Shown here one piece after another: positions 44,954 through 56,194 of a DNA stretch of 64,000 bases (position 1 is the first letter of the stretch; the number at the start of each line of letters is the position of its first letter). The notes beneath the pieces were generated by a model that saw only the letters and a list, made by a program, of their open reading frames with translations, did no database searches and had not been told where the DNA came from. Source of the DNA: Stanieria sp. NIES-3757 (GTDB lineage: Bacteria; Cyanobacteriota; Cyanobacteriia; Cyanobacteriales; Xenococcaceae); contig AP017375.1 in NCBI GenBank assembly GCA_002355455.1, positions 1,736,001-1,800,000 of the forward strand, written 5' to 3'. The translations under genes and the position numbers were made by a program.

Positions 44954-45688
44954 TTGAATAACAACATAGACAAGGCAGTCATTTGTGCTGGCTGCTGGTT
45001 AATTGGCATGGGAGCCGTCTTCGTTCCTCAGGACGAAGTTTCTCCTAATAATAATTCTATTTTAAAACAAGTTCAGCAAGAAACCTCAATTAATTTTCCT
45101 GCTCTTCAATACAAAAAACCTAAAATCTTACCTCAAAGATCTTTTATCCCGGAACCCCAACCCAATTTAGAACCGAATTTACCACAACCTCCTCTTCCTG
45201 AATCAGTCAAACCAACTCAGCCTGCTTCAATCCCAGTCATGAGTAAAACAGTTGCTTTGGTAAAAGAATTTGAAGGTTTTCGTTCTCAGGCTTATTGGGA
45301 TACGGACGGAACTCCTGTAATTGGGTATGGTCTGTCAAAAATCGGCGGAAAATCAGTTAATATAGGCGATCGCATTGAACAAACCGAAGCCAATCATGCC
45401 TTAGAAAAACAGTTGCAAATAATTCAAATCCAAATCGAGCAAGCAGTTACCGTAAAATTAAATGCTCATCAATTAGGTGCATTGGCTTCTCTAGCTTTTA
45501 ATGTTGGTTTTGACGGCATCAAAAATAGCACTTTATTGAGAAAGGTTAATGCTAGCGATTATGTTGGTGCAGCTAATGAATTTTTACGTTGGAATAAAGC
45601 TAATGTCGGCGGGAGATTGGTCACTTTAGCTGGATTAAGTAGAAGGAGAGAAGCAGAAAGACAATTATTTCTTACTCCAGTTGATTAA
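44954..45688 (+). CDS. GH24 lysozyme (phage-type endolysin fold), membrane-anchored
   Basis: An N-terminal hydrophobic segment (about residues 7-24) and a Pro-rich linker (about 30-95) lead to a GH24 domain (about 97-240). Its catalytic triad layout is intact: Glu in 'VKEFEGFRSQAYWD', Asp after 'YWDTDGTP' and the following 'VIGYGLS', with Ser replacing the usual Thr. Later blocks 'QLGALASLAFNVG' and 'AGLSRRREAERQLFL' are typical of RrrD/T4-like lysozymes. No phage genes surround it, so a role in cell-wall remodelling is likely. The start is a TTG with no clear Shine-Dalgarno sequence. Confidence 0.85.
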   Translation: MNNNIDKAVICAGCWLIGMGAVFVPQDEVSPNNNSILKQVQQETSINFPALQYKKPKILPQRSFIPEPQPNLEPNLPQPPLPESVKPTQPASIPVMSKTVALVKEFEGFRSQAYWDTDGTPVIGYGLSKIGGKSVNIGDRIEQTEANHALEKQLQIIQIQIEQAVTVKLNAHQLGALASLAFNVGFDGIKNSTLLRKVNASDYVGAANEFLRWNKANVGGRLVTLAGLSRRREAERQLFLTPVD

Positions 45689-45710
45689 AAACAGTATGCC
45701 AAATTAAATC

Positions 45711-47138
45711 TTAAAGGCTAAACATCACTTTGCCATTGCTGACTGCTAATAGGTTTAGTTTGAGTGGTCCTGCTGTATAGGTAGTTTCAGTAACAACGGC
45801 TCTAATTTCGTCGATTGATTCCTTTGAGTTAACAATTTTTTCGACAAAATTAATTAAGGTGCTAATTTGACCATCTCCTATCTGAATTTCTCCTAAAATG
45901 CCAGCTCGTCCAGCACGAAATTTAGAGGCAGCTAGTAACCAATCTATTTGTTCCTGAATTTCAGTTGTATTAGTTGGATTATTATCAATCGAAACAGTCG
46001 CAATTTCTTCGCCTGGCGAAAAAACTTCTTTATTAACAGCAAGATCTGCAAATACCCTGATTTCTTTTTCGCCTTGAACATAATTACCGGCTGAAAGAAT
46101 TCGGAGGACATAATCTTGACCATCTTGAATTTGTTTAGCCAATTGTTGTACTTGAGCTTTAGTAATTTTAACTACTCGATCTGCTTGATTATTTTCTTCA
46201 AATAAAGTGGCTTTAATAGCATAGCGATTTGCTTGTCTCAGTACACTATCAATTGCTGAGATCGCAGCATTGGGATCGACAATTCTAACGGTGGCCGAAG
46301 CTAAAACCTGACCTTTAACAATCGCAATTCTTTTTTCTCGAAGTTCTTGATAAGTTTGATAATATTGTTCGAGAATAGCTACTTCTTTTTCGAGATATTT
46401 AATTTGAGTTTCTAATTGATTTAATTGTTCTTTTCTAAGTTTGAGATTGAAATCTTTATCCGCGATCGCATGGTCTAAAGATGAAATTTTTCGATCTTGC
46501 TCCGTTATTTGTTGCTGTAAAACTTCTTGTTGTCTTTCTAATTGATTGAGACGAGTTTCTCTATCGAGCAAAGCACGGTCTTGTTCAACAATTTTTGTTT
46601 CTTTTTCAGTTAATTTTTGTTGTAATTGTTGACTTTCTTGTTTGAGCGTCGCTAATTGCTGTAATTGTTTTTGACGTTCTTGCAAAAGATTGTTTAATTC
46701 AGTTTTCAGTTGATTAGATTGTTGAGAAATAGTTTTTAATTGAGTTTGTGCTTGCTGATAATTACGGTTAGTTTGATTTAATTGTTGTTGAGCTTGGTCT
46801 TGCTGAGTAACTACATGAGATAATTCACTTTTGACTTGCTCTTTTTCTTCGGTAACCGCAGCTAATTCCTGTTGAACAGTTCTCAATTCTTTGAGAATAT
46901 CATCAAGCTGAAATATTCCTTTACGGAGAGATTCGCTTAAAGTAAATAAAATGCTTAAAGTAGAAGCAGAAATAATTGTACCCGTCAAAACTGTGACGAT
47001 CATTGCAGTTTGACGAGGACGAAGTTTAAATAATCTTAAACGGGCTTTGCCAACTTTAGTTCCTAAACGGTCTCCTAAGGCTGCAATCAAACCTCCCAGC
47101 AATAGAATAGCTGCGATCAGAATATAAGCACTGGTCAT
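45711..47138 (-). CDS. DUF3084 membrane-anchored coiled-coil protein
   Basis: Two N-terminal transmembrane helices (about 4-22 and 45-70) flank a short basic loop ('KARLRLFKLRPRQTAMI'). A long coiled coil (about 80-265, heavily Gln/Glu/Leu with heptads) leads to a globular C-terminal domain (about 275-475). The arrangement, including 'RPRQTAMIVTVLTGTIISA', matches the cyanobacterial DUF3084 family. Function unknown; the coiled coil suggests a structural or tethering role at the inner membrane. Confidence 0.85.
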   Translation of the reverse strand: MTSAYILIAAILLLGGLIAALGDRLGTKVGKARLRLFKLRPRQTAMIVTVLTGTIISASTLSILFTLSESLRKGIFQLDDILKELRTVQQELAAVTEEKEQVKSELSHVVTQQDQAQQQLNQTNRNYQQAQTQLKTISQQSNQLKTELNNLLQERQKQLQQLATLKQESQQLQQKLTEKETKIVEQDRALLDRETRLNQLERQQEVLQQQITEQDRKISSLDHAIADKDFNLKLRKEQLNQLETQIKYLEKEVAILEQYYQTYQELREKRIAIVKGQVLASATVRIVDPNAAISAIDSVLRQANRYAIKATLFEENNQADRVVKITKAQVQQLAKQIQDGQDYVLRILSAGNYVQGEKEIRVFADLAVNKEVFSPGEEIATVSIDNNPTNTTEIQEQIDWLLAASKFRAGRAGILGEIQIGDGQISTLINFVEKIVNSKESIDEIRAVVTETTYTAGPLKLNLLAVSNGKVMFSL

Positions 47139-47297
47139 TACAAAGATGAATTATAAGTAATGAATGCTGAACCTACTTCCCCAATTATGTTAGGCAAGTT
47201 TTGCTTCGGGAATAATTGCTTACCCAAATAAAAATTAAACATCCAAATAATTAATAACTTTTCATCACACTATTGGGCATTCCAATTTAATCAAGTT

Positions 47298-47975
47298 TTA
47301 AGTAAATTGTTGGCTGAGAGCGACGGGATTATGGACGGTTATTTTCTTTTTATGGATCGAAATCATGTTTTCTTGACGTAAATCGCCTAATAAACGAGTC
47401 ACCGTTACTCGAGTTGAACCAATCGCTTCCGCGATCGCTTGATGGGAAAGTTTGAGATCGATTCTGATCCCTTCATTAGTAGGTACGCCAAAATCACGAC
47501 AGAGAATGAGTAAAAAACTGACTAACCGAGAACCCATATCTCGATGAGCTAAGGTTTCAATCATCATTTCTGTCTGTAAAATCCGTGAAGACAAGCCTCG
47601 TAACATCAACATCGATAGCTCGGGATTTTCTTTGAGAGCTTGTTCTACTTGTTGAATCGGAGCAGAAAGCAATTCTACTGAAGTAAAGGCAACTGCATGA
47701 TAAAAGCGATCGCTACGTTGACCTGTGATCAGAGACAAAACACCAAAGACAGTATTTTCTCTTAATAAAGCAACAGTAATTTCTTCTCCTGCTTCATAGA
47801 CACGAGAGAGTTTAACTGCACCCTTAACTAAAAAATATACTCTTTCTGCGGGATCGCCAGGAAAGAAGATGGTTTTACCGCGCTCAAAAGTCTCCACGAC
47901 TGGTGGAAATGAGCTACGACCAATTTTCCGAAATACAGATGCTAGCGGTTGATTTTGGGTCAGGGATAGTTCCAT
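47298..47975 (-). CDS. ntcA: Global nitrogen regulator NtcA
   Basis: NtcA is the CRP-family activator that responds to 2-oxoglutarate and PipX and controls nitrogen genes in cyanobacteria. The effector beta-barrel includes '[20 protein letters not shown]' and '[20 protein letters not shown]'. The C-terminal helix-turn-helix is '[20 protein letters not shown]'. The 225-residue length is standard. I looked for an autoregulatory GTA-N8-TAC box in 47976-48246 and found only imperfect spacing. fabI is divergent. Confidence 0.95.
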   Translation of the reverse strand: MELSLTQNQPLASVFRKIGRSSFPPVVETFERGKTIFFPGDPAERVYFLVKGAVKLSRVYEAGEEITVALLRENTVFGVLSLITGQRSDRFYHAVAFTSVELLSAPIQQVEQALKENPELSMLMLRGLSSRILQTEMMIETLAHRDMGSRLVSFLLILCRDFGVPTNEGIRIDLKLSHQAIAEAIGSTRVTVTRLLGDLRQENMISIHKKKITVHNPVALSQQFT

Positions 47976-48246
47976 GGAACTTAACTTAGCAGGAAAAACT
48001 AATAATGGTTTAATATTAAACTTTCAACAGTAAAGTACCAATAATTAATCTTGGCAAGTTTGAGATTTGGGATTTCAATCAACTTGTGCGTACTCAAAAT
48101 AAATAATTAAACAATATACCAAAGTCTCTCATTCTAGGTGATTGCCAAAGCTACCTGAATATTCAAAGATGATCTGTGTAACTAATTACTCATAAAATCT
48201 ATGTTAGTTCAATTAAGGCTGCTGCTGAAATAATTTATTAAAGATT

Positions 48247-49023
48247 ATGCTTGATTTAACTGGAAAAAATGCTCTTGTTACTGGTATTGCTAACAATCGC
48301 TCCATTGCTTGGGGTATAGCTCAACAATTACATCAGGCTGGTGCTAATTTAGGTGTTACTTATCTTCCCGATCCCAAAGGTCGTTTTGAAAAAAAAGTCA
48401 GCGAGCTAGTCGCACCACTTAATCCAACAATTTTTTTACCTTGTGATGTCCAAGATGATGCTCAAATGGACGCTACTTTTGCCACTATTGCCGAAAAATG
48501 GGGCAAACTAGATATACTGATTCATTGTTTAGCTTTTGCTGATAAAGAAGATTTATCGGGCAATTTCAGCGACACATCGAGAGAAGGTTTTACAAAAGCT
48601 TTAGAAATTAGTGCTTATTCGCTGACAAGTTTAAGTAAGAGAGCTAAATCTTTGATGAGTGAAGGGGGCAGTATTGTTACTCTTTCTTATTTAGGAGGAG
48701 TCAAAGTTATTCCTAACTATAATGTCATGGGCGTTGCTAAAGCAGCATTAGAAATGAGCGTTCGCTATCTAGCAGCAGAATTAGGGCCAGAAAATATTCG
48801 TGTTAATGGCATCTCTGCCGGACCAATTCGTACTTTAGCTTCTTCTGCCGTTGGTGGTATTCTAGATATGATCCATCATGTAGAACAAGTTGCCCCTTTG
48901 AGAAGAACTGTTACTCAACTAGAAGTTGGCAATACCGCAGCCTTTTTAGGTAGTGATTTGGCAAGTGGGATCACGGGACAAGTGATTTATGTCGATTCTG
49001 GCTACGAAATAATGGGAATGTAG
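48247..49023 (+). CDS. fabI: Enoyl-[acyl-carrier-protein] reductase (NADH)
   Basis: FabI performs the last reduction of each fatty acid elongation cycle. It is a short-chain dehydrogenase-like enzyme with the FabI-specific nucleotide loop 'NALVTGIANNRSIAWGIAQQ' and the catalytic Tyr-x6-Lys in 'YNVMGVAKAALEMSVRYLA'. 'NGISAGPIRTLASSAVGG' follows. The 258-residue length is normal. A strong terminator follows. Confidence 0.95.
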   Translation: MLDLTGKNALVTGIANNRSIAWGIAQQLHQAGANLGVTYLPDPKGRFEKKVSELVAPLNPTIFLPCDVQDDAQMDATFATIAEKWGKLDILIHCLAFADKEDLSGNFSDTSREGFTKALEISAYSLTSLSKRAKSLMSEGGSIVTLSYLGGVKVIPNYNVMGVAKAALEMSVRYLAAELGPENIRVNGISAGPIRTLASSAVGGILDMIHHVEQVAPLRRTVTQLEVGNTAAFLGSDLASGITGQVIYVDSGYEIMGM

Positions 49024-49036
49024 CTTAAGATGAGAT

Positions 49037-49069
49037 TAGGAAGAGGCGTTTTCTTCTTCCTATTTTTTT
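49037..49069 (+). terminator. Intrinsic terminator after fabI
   Basis: The 8-bp stem TAGGAAGA (49037-49044)/TCTTCCTA (49055-49062) has a 10-nt loop followed directly by seven T residues (49063-49069), 14 nt beyond the fabI stop. Confidence 0.88.
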
Positions 49070-49354
49070 CTGTTGCAGTATCTGTTAAAATCGGTAAAGC
49101 GATCGCATAAGTGAGTTTATTTTTTTTGGTTTGGTGTAAGTTTTCGCAAAAACTTGGCTCCGTTAAATCAAGCTAGTGAAGTATTTCGATGTGTTGTCTC
49201 CAGCCAATTGCTCAAAATACTCTTCAAATTAATCATTGACACTTGACTGGATACGGATAAAATTAGATAACGTTACAAATCTTTACCTCATGCCAATAGT
49301 ATTGTAAACTACCCAAGGAAAGATATATGTGTGGATAAAGGAGCAAAAACAACA

Positions 49355-50254
49355 ATGCAGTCGGCTCAGACGCTGCGGACAGTACCCAAAGAGTTGCTTA
49401 AACCTCATGGTGGTATTAATATCAATGTTTTAATGTTTACAGCAGCCCTGATGCTGATTTCCTTATCGGTTATTGGTTATTTCTGGTTGGGAGTTCCAGG
49501 CTGGTGCTGTTTTTCGGCTAATGTCCTTGCTTTACATTTATCTGGGACAGTTATCCATGACGCTTCTCATAATAGCGCGCATAGTAATCGAGTTTTGAAT
49601 GCGATTTTGGGACATGGTAGTGCTTTGATGTTAGGTTTTGCTTTTCCAGTATTTACGAGGGTACACCTACAACATCATGCTCATGTCAACGATCCAGAAA
49701 ACGACCCCGATCATTTTGTCTCCACAGGGGGACCATTATGGCTAATTGCTGCTCGTTTTTTTTATCACGAAATATTTTTCTTTAAGCGTCGTTTATGGAA
49801 AAATTATGAGTTACTAGAATGGTTTTTGAGTAGACTGTTTCTAGCTGTTATAGTTATTGTAAGTATTCGATCTGGTTTTATCGGTTATATAACTAATTTT
49901 TGGTTTGTTCCTGCTTTAGTGGTAGGAATTACTTTAGGGCTGTTTTTTGACTATTTACCGCATCGACCTTTTCAAGAACGCGATCGCTGGAAAAATGCCA
50001 GAGTTTACCCTAGTCCTATTTTAAATTTGTTAATTTTAGGACAAAATTATCATTTAGTCCATCATCTTTGGCCTTCTATTCCGTGGTATAAATATCAAGC
50101 TGCTTATTATGCTACTAAACCTTTGTTAGACGCTAAGGGATGCGATCAATCTTTGGGTTTATTTGAAGGTAAAAATTTCTGGGTTTTTCTGTATGACATT
50201 TTTTTGGGAATTCGTTTTCATTCTCATAAAAAGAAATCAGTAATTAATGAATAA
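49355..50254 (+). CDS. crtR: Beta-carotene hydroxylase CrtR
   Basis: This di-iron membrane hydroxylase converts beta-carotene to zeaxanthin (and hydroxylates other carotenoids) in cyanobacteria. The His boxes are 'HDASHNSAH', 'HLQHHAHVNDPENDPDH' and 'NYHLVHHLWP', as in the fatty-acid-desaturase-like superfamily. The string 'ILGHGSALMLGFAFPVFTRV' is close to CrtR of Synechocystis as I recall it. Four or so transmembrane helices. ATG 49355 has AAAGGAG 10 nt upstream; the in-frame GTG at 49331 lies upstream of that site and is unlikely to be used. Confidence 0.92.
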   Translation: MQSAQTLRTVPKELLKPHGGININVLMFTAALMLISLSVIGYFWLGVPGWCCFSANVLALHLSGTVIHDASHNSAHSNRVLNAILGHGSALMLGFAFPVFTRVHLQHHAHVNDPENDPDHFVSTGGPLWLIAARFFYHEIFFFKRRLWKNYELLEWFLSRLFLAVIVIVSIRSGFIGYITNFWFVPALVVGITLGLFFDYLPHRPFQERDRWKNARVYPSPILNLLILGQNYHLVHHLWPSIPWYKYQAAYYATKPLLDAKGCDQSLGLFEGKNFWVFLYDIFLGIRFHSHKKKSVINE

Positions 50255-50348
50255 GTAGTAATTTTACTTACTGTTCATGAATTAAGCTTGCTTAAATTCT
50301 GAGACTAAGTAAAATTGAGTCACAGCAAAATAACATCATCGATCTTGA

Positions 50349-51320
50349 ATGAGCGATCGCTATAAATTTCAATTTCGTCTTTATCGACGTTCTTTCCTTA
50401 AACCCTTGCAAACAAGTCACGGTGTGTGGCAAGTGCGCGAGGGAATTATTATTTCTCTAGTAGATGAGAATGGTAAGATTAGTTGGGGAGAAATTGCCCC
50501 TTTACCATGGTTTGGTTCAGAAACTCTCGAGCAAGCGTTAGAATTTTGTCAGCAGTTAGGTTCAATTATTACAACAACCACTATTAATTCAATTCCCGAT
50601 CATTTATCTGCTTGTCAGTTTGGGTTTGAGTCAGCTTTAGAAGTATTCCAAAATCAAGAATTTATCCCAATTGTTAATCAATTAAACCAAGTCAAGTCTT
50701 TAAACTATTGTTATCTGTTACCAGCAGGAGAAACAGCTTTAAACTTATCGGAAACAATTTGGCAACAACAATCTCATCACATAGAATCACTTTCAGCAAA
50801 GTCTCCTCTCACTTTTAAATGGAAAATTGGAGTTCAACCTTATCTAGAAGAAGTCGAAATTTTTCAACAATTGCTTCAGTCTTTACCCCCAACAACAAAA
50901 TTAAGATTAGATGCTAACGGAGGATTAAATTTAGAAGAGACAAAAAATTGGCTGGAAATAAGCGATCTCAGTAAGCAAGTAGAATTTATTGAACAGCCTT
51001 TAGCACCTGAACATTTTTCAGAAATGCTAACTATCAGCAGTCAATATCAAACACCTCTAGCTTTAGATGAATCTGTTGCTCAATTAGAGCAACTACAATG
51101 GTGTCATCAACAAGGATGGCAAGGAATTTTCGTCATTAAGCCAGCAATATGTGGTTTTCCTAGTCTTTTACGTCAGTTTTGTCATAATTTCTCAATCGAT
51201 GCTGTTTTTTCTTCCGTGTTTGAAACCGAGATTGGCAGAAAAGCAGTACTAAAATTAGCTCAGGAATTAAATTTTAGAGATCGCGCTGTTGGTTTTGGTG
51301 TTGATAACTGGCTATATTAA
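50349..51320 (+). CDS. menC: o-Succinylbenzoate synthase
   Basis: MenC dehydrates SHCHC to o-succinylbenzoate in phylloquinone (PSI A1 cofactor) synthesis. It is an enolase-superfamily barrel with the catalytic Lys in 'LTFKWKIGVQPYLEEV', metal-binding Asp/Glu/Asp in 'LRLDANGGLNLEE', 'VEFIEQPLAPEHF' and 'LALDESVAQLEQL', and the second Lys in 'IFVIKPAICG'. 323 residues, usual size. The N-terminal 'RSFLKPLQTSHGVWQVREGI' is also typical. Confidence 0.92.
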   Translation: MSDRYKFQFRLYRRSFLKPLQTSHGVWQVREGIIISLVDENGKISWGEIAPLPWFGSETLEQALEFCQQLGSIITTTTINSIPDHLSACQFGFESALEVFQNQEFIPIVNQLNQVKSLNYCYLLPAGETALNLSETIWQQQSHHIESLSAKSPLTFKWKIGVQPYLEEVEIFQQLLQSLPPTTKLRLDANGGLNLEETKNWLEISDLSKQVEFIEQPLAPEHFSEMLTISSQYQTPLALDESVAQLEQLQWCHQQGWQGIFVIKPAICGFPSLLRQFCHNFSIDAVFSSVFETEIGRKAVLKLAQELNFRDRAVGFGVDNWLY

Positions 51321-51337
51321 TTGGTAGCTCTACTTAA

Positions 51338-52429
51338 TTAAACGCTAAGTGAATTGGGTTCGATCTGTTGGTTTTTTTCTAATAATTTTGGTTTAGTATA
51401 AAGATTTTCTAATAATACGGCTGCACCAGCTACCCAGGGTGGAACAATTAATGCGCCCAAAATACCTAAGACCTGCGCCCCACCTAAAACAGCCAGCAAT
51501 TGATAAAGAGGATGAACTCTCACTGACGAACCTACCAACAGGGGATCGAGTACATAAGTTTCCACATTTTGAATTACTACAAATAGTAAGAAAACCCATA
51601 GAAACGTCCAGCCTCCTTGAGCGATCGCAGCGATTAAAGCAGGGACAGCACCCAAAATTGGGCCAAAAAAAGGAATAAGGTTGGTAAAACCAGCAATTAC
51701 TCCTAAACCCAGGGCAAACTCTGATAAGCCTAAAATTCCTAAACCCAAACTAATTGCTATGCCCAAAATAGCAGAAACTACAATTCTACCTTGAAGATAA
51801 CCTCCCATTCGTGTGGCAACTGGTTCGACTTGAGCGGATAATCGTTCATCCCAAGGATAGGGAAATAGATTGGTTATACCTTTTAATAAAGCATTTGAAC
51901 CTGACAGCATATAACCAGAAAAGAGCAAAGCCAACAAAACGCCTAAAACACTGCCAATAATTCCTCTTGTAACACCATAGGAACGAATTAGTAATTGTTG
52001 ACTAGAACTAATTGCCCAACTAGTTAAGGCTTGGGGATCGAATAATTGATTGATTAAATCGGGGGCATTTGCTTCATTCACGCCAAAACGTAAAGCCAAT
52101 CTTTCCAATAGCGATCGCAGAACTTCTAGATCAGATGGTAATCTGCTAATAAAATTTTCAATTTGTTGGGCAACTGTGGGACCAATAATTAAACCAATTC
52201 CTGTTAAAGTCGCAATTAAGCCAAGATAAACCAAAATCACGGCTAACCAGCGAGGAATCTTGAGTTTTTCGGCTGTTTTAATGACTGGTGCTAAAGTAGC
52301 AGCAATGACGATGGCAATCATCAACACGACAATTAGATTTTTTAGCTGCCACAACAACACTAACAGCGAACCACCAGCAGCTAGTAACAGGATATTTGAC
52401 AGAGAAAGAGTTAAACGTTGATTAGACAT
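51338..52429 (-). CDS. AI-2E/PerM family membrane transporter
   Basis: This 363-residue polytopic protein has about eight transmembrane helices, with the central conserved 'GFTNLIPFFGPILGAVPALI' block and 'YVLDPLLVGSSVRVHPLYQL' near the end. That is the typical TqsA/PerM layout. Members include autoinducer-2 exporters and Na+/H+ antiporters, so substrate is unassigned. It is convergent with menC, with stops 18 nt apart. Confidence 0.85.
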   Translation of the reverse strand: MSNQRLTLSLSNILLLAAGGSLLVLLWQLKNLIVVLMIAIVIAATLAPVIKTAEKLKIPRWLAVILVYLGLIATLTGIGLIIGPTVAQQIENFISRLPSDLEVLRSLLERLALRFGVNEANAPDLINQLFDPQALTSWAISSSQQLLIRSYGVTRGIIGSVLGVLLALLFSGYMLSGSNALLKGITNLFPYPWDERLSAQVEPVATRMGGYLQGRIVVSAILGIAISLGLGILGLSEFALGLGVIAGFTNLIPFFGPILGAVPALIAAIAQGGWTFLWVFLLFVVIQNVETYVLDPLLVGSSVRVHPLYQLLAVLGGAQVLGILGALIVPPWVAGAAVLLENLYTKPKLLEKNQQIEPNSLSV

Positions 52430-52435
52430 GAATTC

Positions 52436-52545
52436 AGTTATCAGTGATCAGTAGAGACGTGTCTTGGTGAGCGTTCCTTTGCGCCCGCAGGTGGCGCAGG
52501 GTATCACCGCAACATCTTACGTCTGTACAGTTATCTGTTGATTGA
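52436..52545. repeat. Nested hairpin repeat with GTAGAGACGT ends, bracketed by TTATCAG units
   Basis: The outer arms GTAGAGACGT (52451-52460) and ACGTCTGTAC (52519-52528, one mismatch) enclose inner stems GGTG/CACC and GCGCC/GGCGC. The flanks carry CAGTTATCAG-type units. The end sequence GTAGAGA/TCTCTAC is shared with 61760-61787. It lies between the PerM-like gene and pyrG. Confidence 0.7.
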
Positions 52546-52630
52546 CGAAATACCTCGCGCTGTAAGATATTGCTAGACAATGCACGAGGTTGTTCATTAT
52601 TTATTTTTGATTGCCATCAAACATTAACTG

Positions 52631-54322
<1,692 letters not shown>

Positions 54323-54441
54323 TCATATCATATCGATTCTTCAAACTGAATATTGATTTTTGTAAGGTAGTTTTTTGCGGACAAACGAAACTTGGCGTAG
54401 AGCGATCGCTTTAACCAAATCTTTAGCTGAGGAATTATATA

Positions 54442-55538
54442 ACTGATGTTACGCAAAAGCTATAATACTCGAATGGACAAAAAGCTTTTGGAACTATACA
54501 GCGATTATATTATCAGCTCGTTTGGACAGATAACAGCGACAGGATTATCAAGAGTATTAGAAGGAAGTATCAGTCACGATAAAATAACTCGTTTCCTGTC
54601 GGCTAAAGACTTAGAGTCACGAGAGCTGTGGAAGTTAGTGAAACCAGTGGTCAGGGAGTATGAACAAGAAGATGGTGTGTTGATTGTGGATGACACCATA
54701 GAGAAAAAACCTCATACCCAAGAGAATGAGTTAGTGTGCTGGCATCATGACCATCAAGAAAACCGTTCTGTCAAGGGAATTAACATCATCAACTATGTTT
54801 ATAGTGTCGAAGACATAAGCCTACCAATTGGGTTTGATGTCGTCAAAAAGTCCATAAAATTTTGTGAGGTAAAAACAAAGAAGGAAAAACGAAAAGCAAC
54901 AGCAACAAAAAATGAATTAACACGAAATCAATTAAAAATTTGCTCCCAGAATCAACTCAAATACAGGTATGTGCTAGCTGATAGTTGGTTTTCCTCGAAG
55001 GAAAATATGGCTTTTATCTGTCAGGATTTAGATAAGCACTTGATCATGGCTCTCAAAAGCAATCGTACCGTAGCCTTGAGTGAAGAAAACAAAAAACAGG
55101 GTTGTTTTACCAGAATTGATGAACTCAACTGGTCAGAACAGATCTCAGTCAGAGGATGGCTTAAAGGACTGGACTTTCCTGTTCTCATCTATCGTCAAGT
55201 CTTTAAAAACCAAGATGGCAGTACTGGTATTTTGTATTTGGCTTGTAGTGATTTAAACTGTAATGTCCCTCAAATAGAAGCAATCTACCAAAAACGGTGG
55301 AACGTGGAAGTCTTTCATAAAACGCTCAAGTCTAATACTGGTTTAGCTAAGTCCCCAACTAAATGTCTTCGTACTCAAGGAAACCATATCTTTATGTCTA
55401 TCTATGCTGCATTTCAATTAGAGTGTCTGAAATTGAAACACAAGATGAACCATTTTGCTTTGCGCAGTACTATTTATGTCAAAGCTTTGCAACAAGCTAT
55501 GTGTGAATTACATTTACTCAAGAGTGCGTAACATCAGT
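54442..55538. mobile_element. DDE insertion sequence with 14-bp terminal repeats
   Basis: Perfect inverted repeats ACTGATGTTACGCA (54442-54455) and its complement (55525-55538) flank a 1,097-bp element. Both ends border TATATA (54436-54441; 55539-55544), read as a 6-bp target-site duplication, though the palindromic target leaves the exact length ambiguous. The transposase is intact. Insertion is in the gap between pyrG and mtnB, 10 bp past the mtnB stop codon. Confidence 0.9.
54473..55531 (+). CDS. DDE transposase (IS4/IS701-like)
   Basis: The catalytic residues are in 'GVLIVDDTIEKKPHTQENEL' (first Asp), 'YRYVLADSWFSSKENM' (second Asp) and 'YQKRWNVEVFHKTLK' (Glu, with the K/R following). 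These give an RNaseH-fold transposase of about 352 residues. I prefer ATG 54473 because the in-frame ATG at 54446 lies inside the terminal repeat; the stop TAA (55529-55531) also lies inside the right repeat. Exact family assignment is uncertain. Confidence 0.88.
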   Translation: MDKKLLELYSDYIISSFGQITATGLSRVLEGSISHDKITRFLSAKDLESRELWKLVKPVVREYEQEDGVLIVDDTIEKKPHTQENELVCWHHDHQENRSVKGINIINYVYSVEDISLPIGFDVVKKSIKFCEVKTKKEKRKATATKNELTRNQLKICSQNQLKYRYVLADSWFSSKENMAFICQDLDKHLIMALKSNRTVALSEENKKQGCFTRIDELNWSEQISVRGWLKGLDFPVLIYRQVFKNQDGSTGILYLACSDLNCNVPQIEAIYQKRWNVEVFHKTLKSNTGLAKSPTKCLRTQGNHIFMSIYAAFQLECLKLKHKMNHFALRSTIYVKALQQAMCELHLLKSA

Positions 55539-55548
55539 TATATAACTG

Positions 55549-56163
55549 TTAACTATAATTTCGGGCAGCGAGTAAATAACGAAAAATATATTCGACTATT
55601 TCTAGATGATTTTGCGTCATTTCTGGCGATCGCCCCCACACAGTTACCCCATGATTGCGAATGAGTAAAGCAGGAATATCAGGAAGTTCTCCCCTAAAGC
55701 GAGCGCATATTGCTTGGGCAATCCGAGGTACTTCTAAATAATTTTCAAACAAAGGCATCTTGACTTGGGGATTTTCTTCCCAAACTCCTAATCCTTTAAT
55801 CATTTCTAAAGGAGGCAAGGAAATTGCTTCGTGATTACTAAAATTAGAAACTAGGTTAGCTTCAACCGAATGAACATGATAACAAGCTTGCGCTTCAGGA
55901 AAAAGATTGTAAATAACTTGGTGAATACTGGTTTCTGCTGAAGGGCGATTATCAGGATGAGTTAATTCAATTACTTCCCCTGTTAGGTTAACTCGGACAA
56001 AATCTTGTTCAATTAATTTACCTTTAGATTTTCCACTAGCAGTAATCCAAAAACTCTCATCGTCATGGCGAATCGACAAATTACCTGCTGTACCTACCAT
56101 CCAACCCTGTTGATAAAATTGACGGGCAGCAGAAATTAAAATCCCAAGGCAATCCCTATTCAT
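55549..56163 (-). CDS. mtnB: Methylthioribulose-1-phosphate dehydratase
   Basis: MtnB is a class II aldolase-fold zinc enzyme of the methionine salvage pathway. 'GWMVGTAGNLSIR' starts the substrate region. The zinc ligands are in 'ACYHVHSVEANL' (H-x-H) and 'LLIRNHGVTVWG' (third His). The catalytic Glu region is 'SAETSIHQVIY'. The 204-residue length is normal. An IS sits 10 bp beyond the stop codon, so its terminator may be displaced. Confidence 0.9.
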   Translation of the reverse strand: MNRDCLGILISAARQFYQQGWMVGTAGNLSIRHDDESFWITASGKSKGKLIEQDFVRVNLTGEVIELTHPDNRPSAETSIHQVIYNLFPEAQACYHVHSVEANLVSNFSNHEAISLPPLEMIKGLGVWEENPQVKMPLFENYLEVPRIAQAICARFRGELPDIPALLIRNHGVTVWGRSPEMTQNHLEIVEYIFRYLLAARNYS

Positions 56164-56194
56164 TAATTAATCTTGATAATTTACATTACTTCTA

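Noticed and set aside
44954-45688. Prophage remnant
   Set aside because: Only the lysozyme domain is phage-like; neighbours are argD and a DUF3084 gene, with no integrase, terminase or structural genes.
47976-48246. NtcA box upstream of ntcA
   Set aside because: The nearest candidates (GTA-N3-TAC and GTA-N6-TAC) have wrong spacing; the consensus needs eight bases between the halves.
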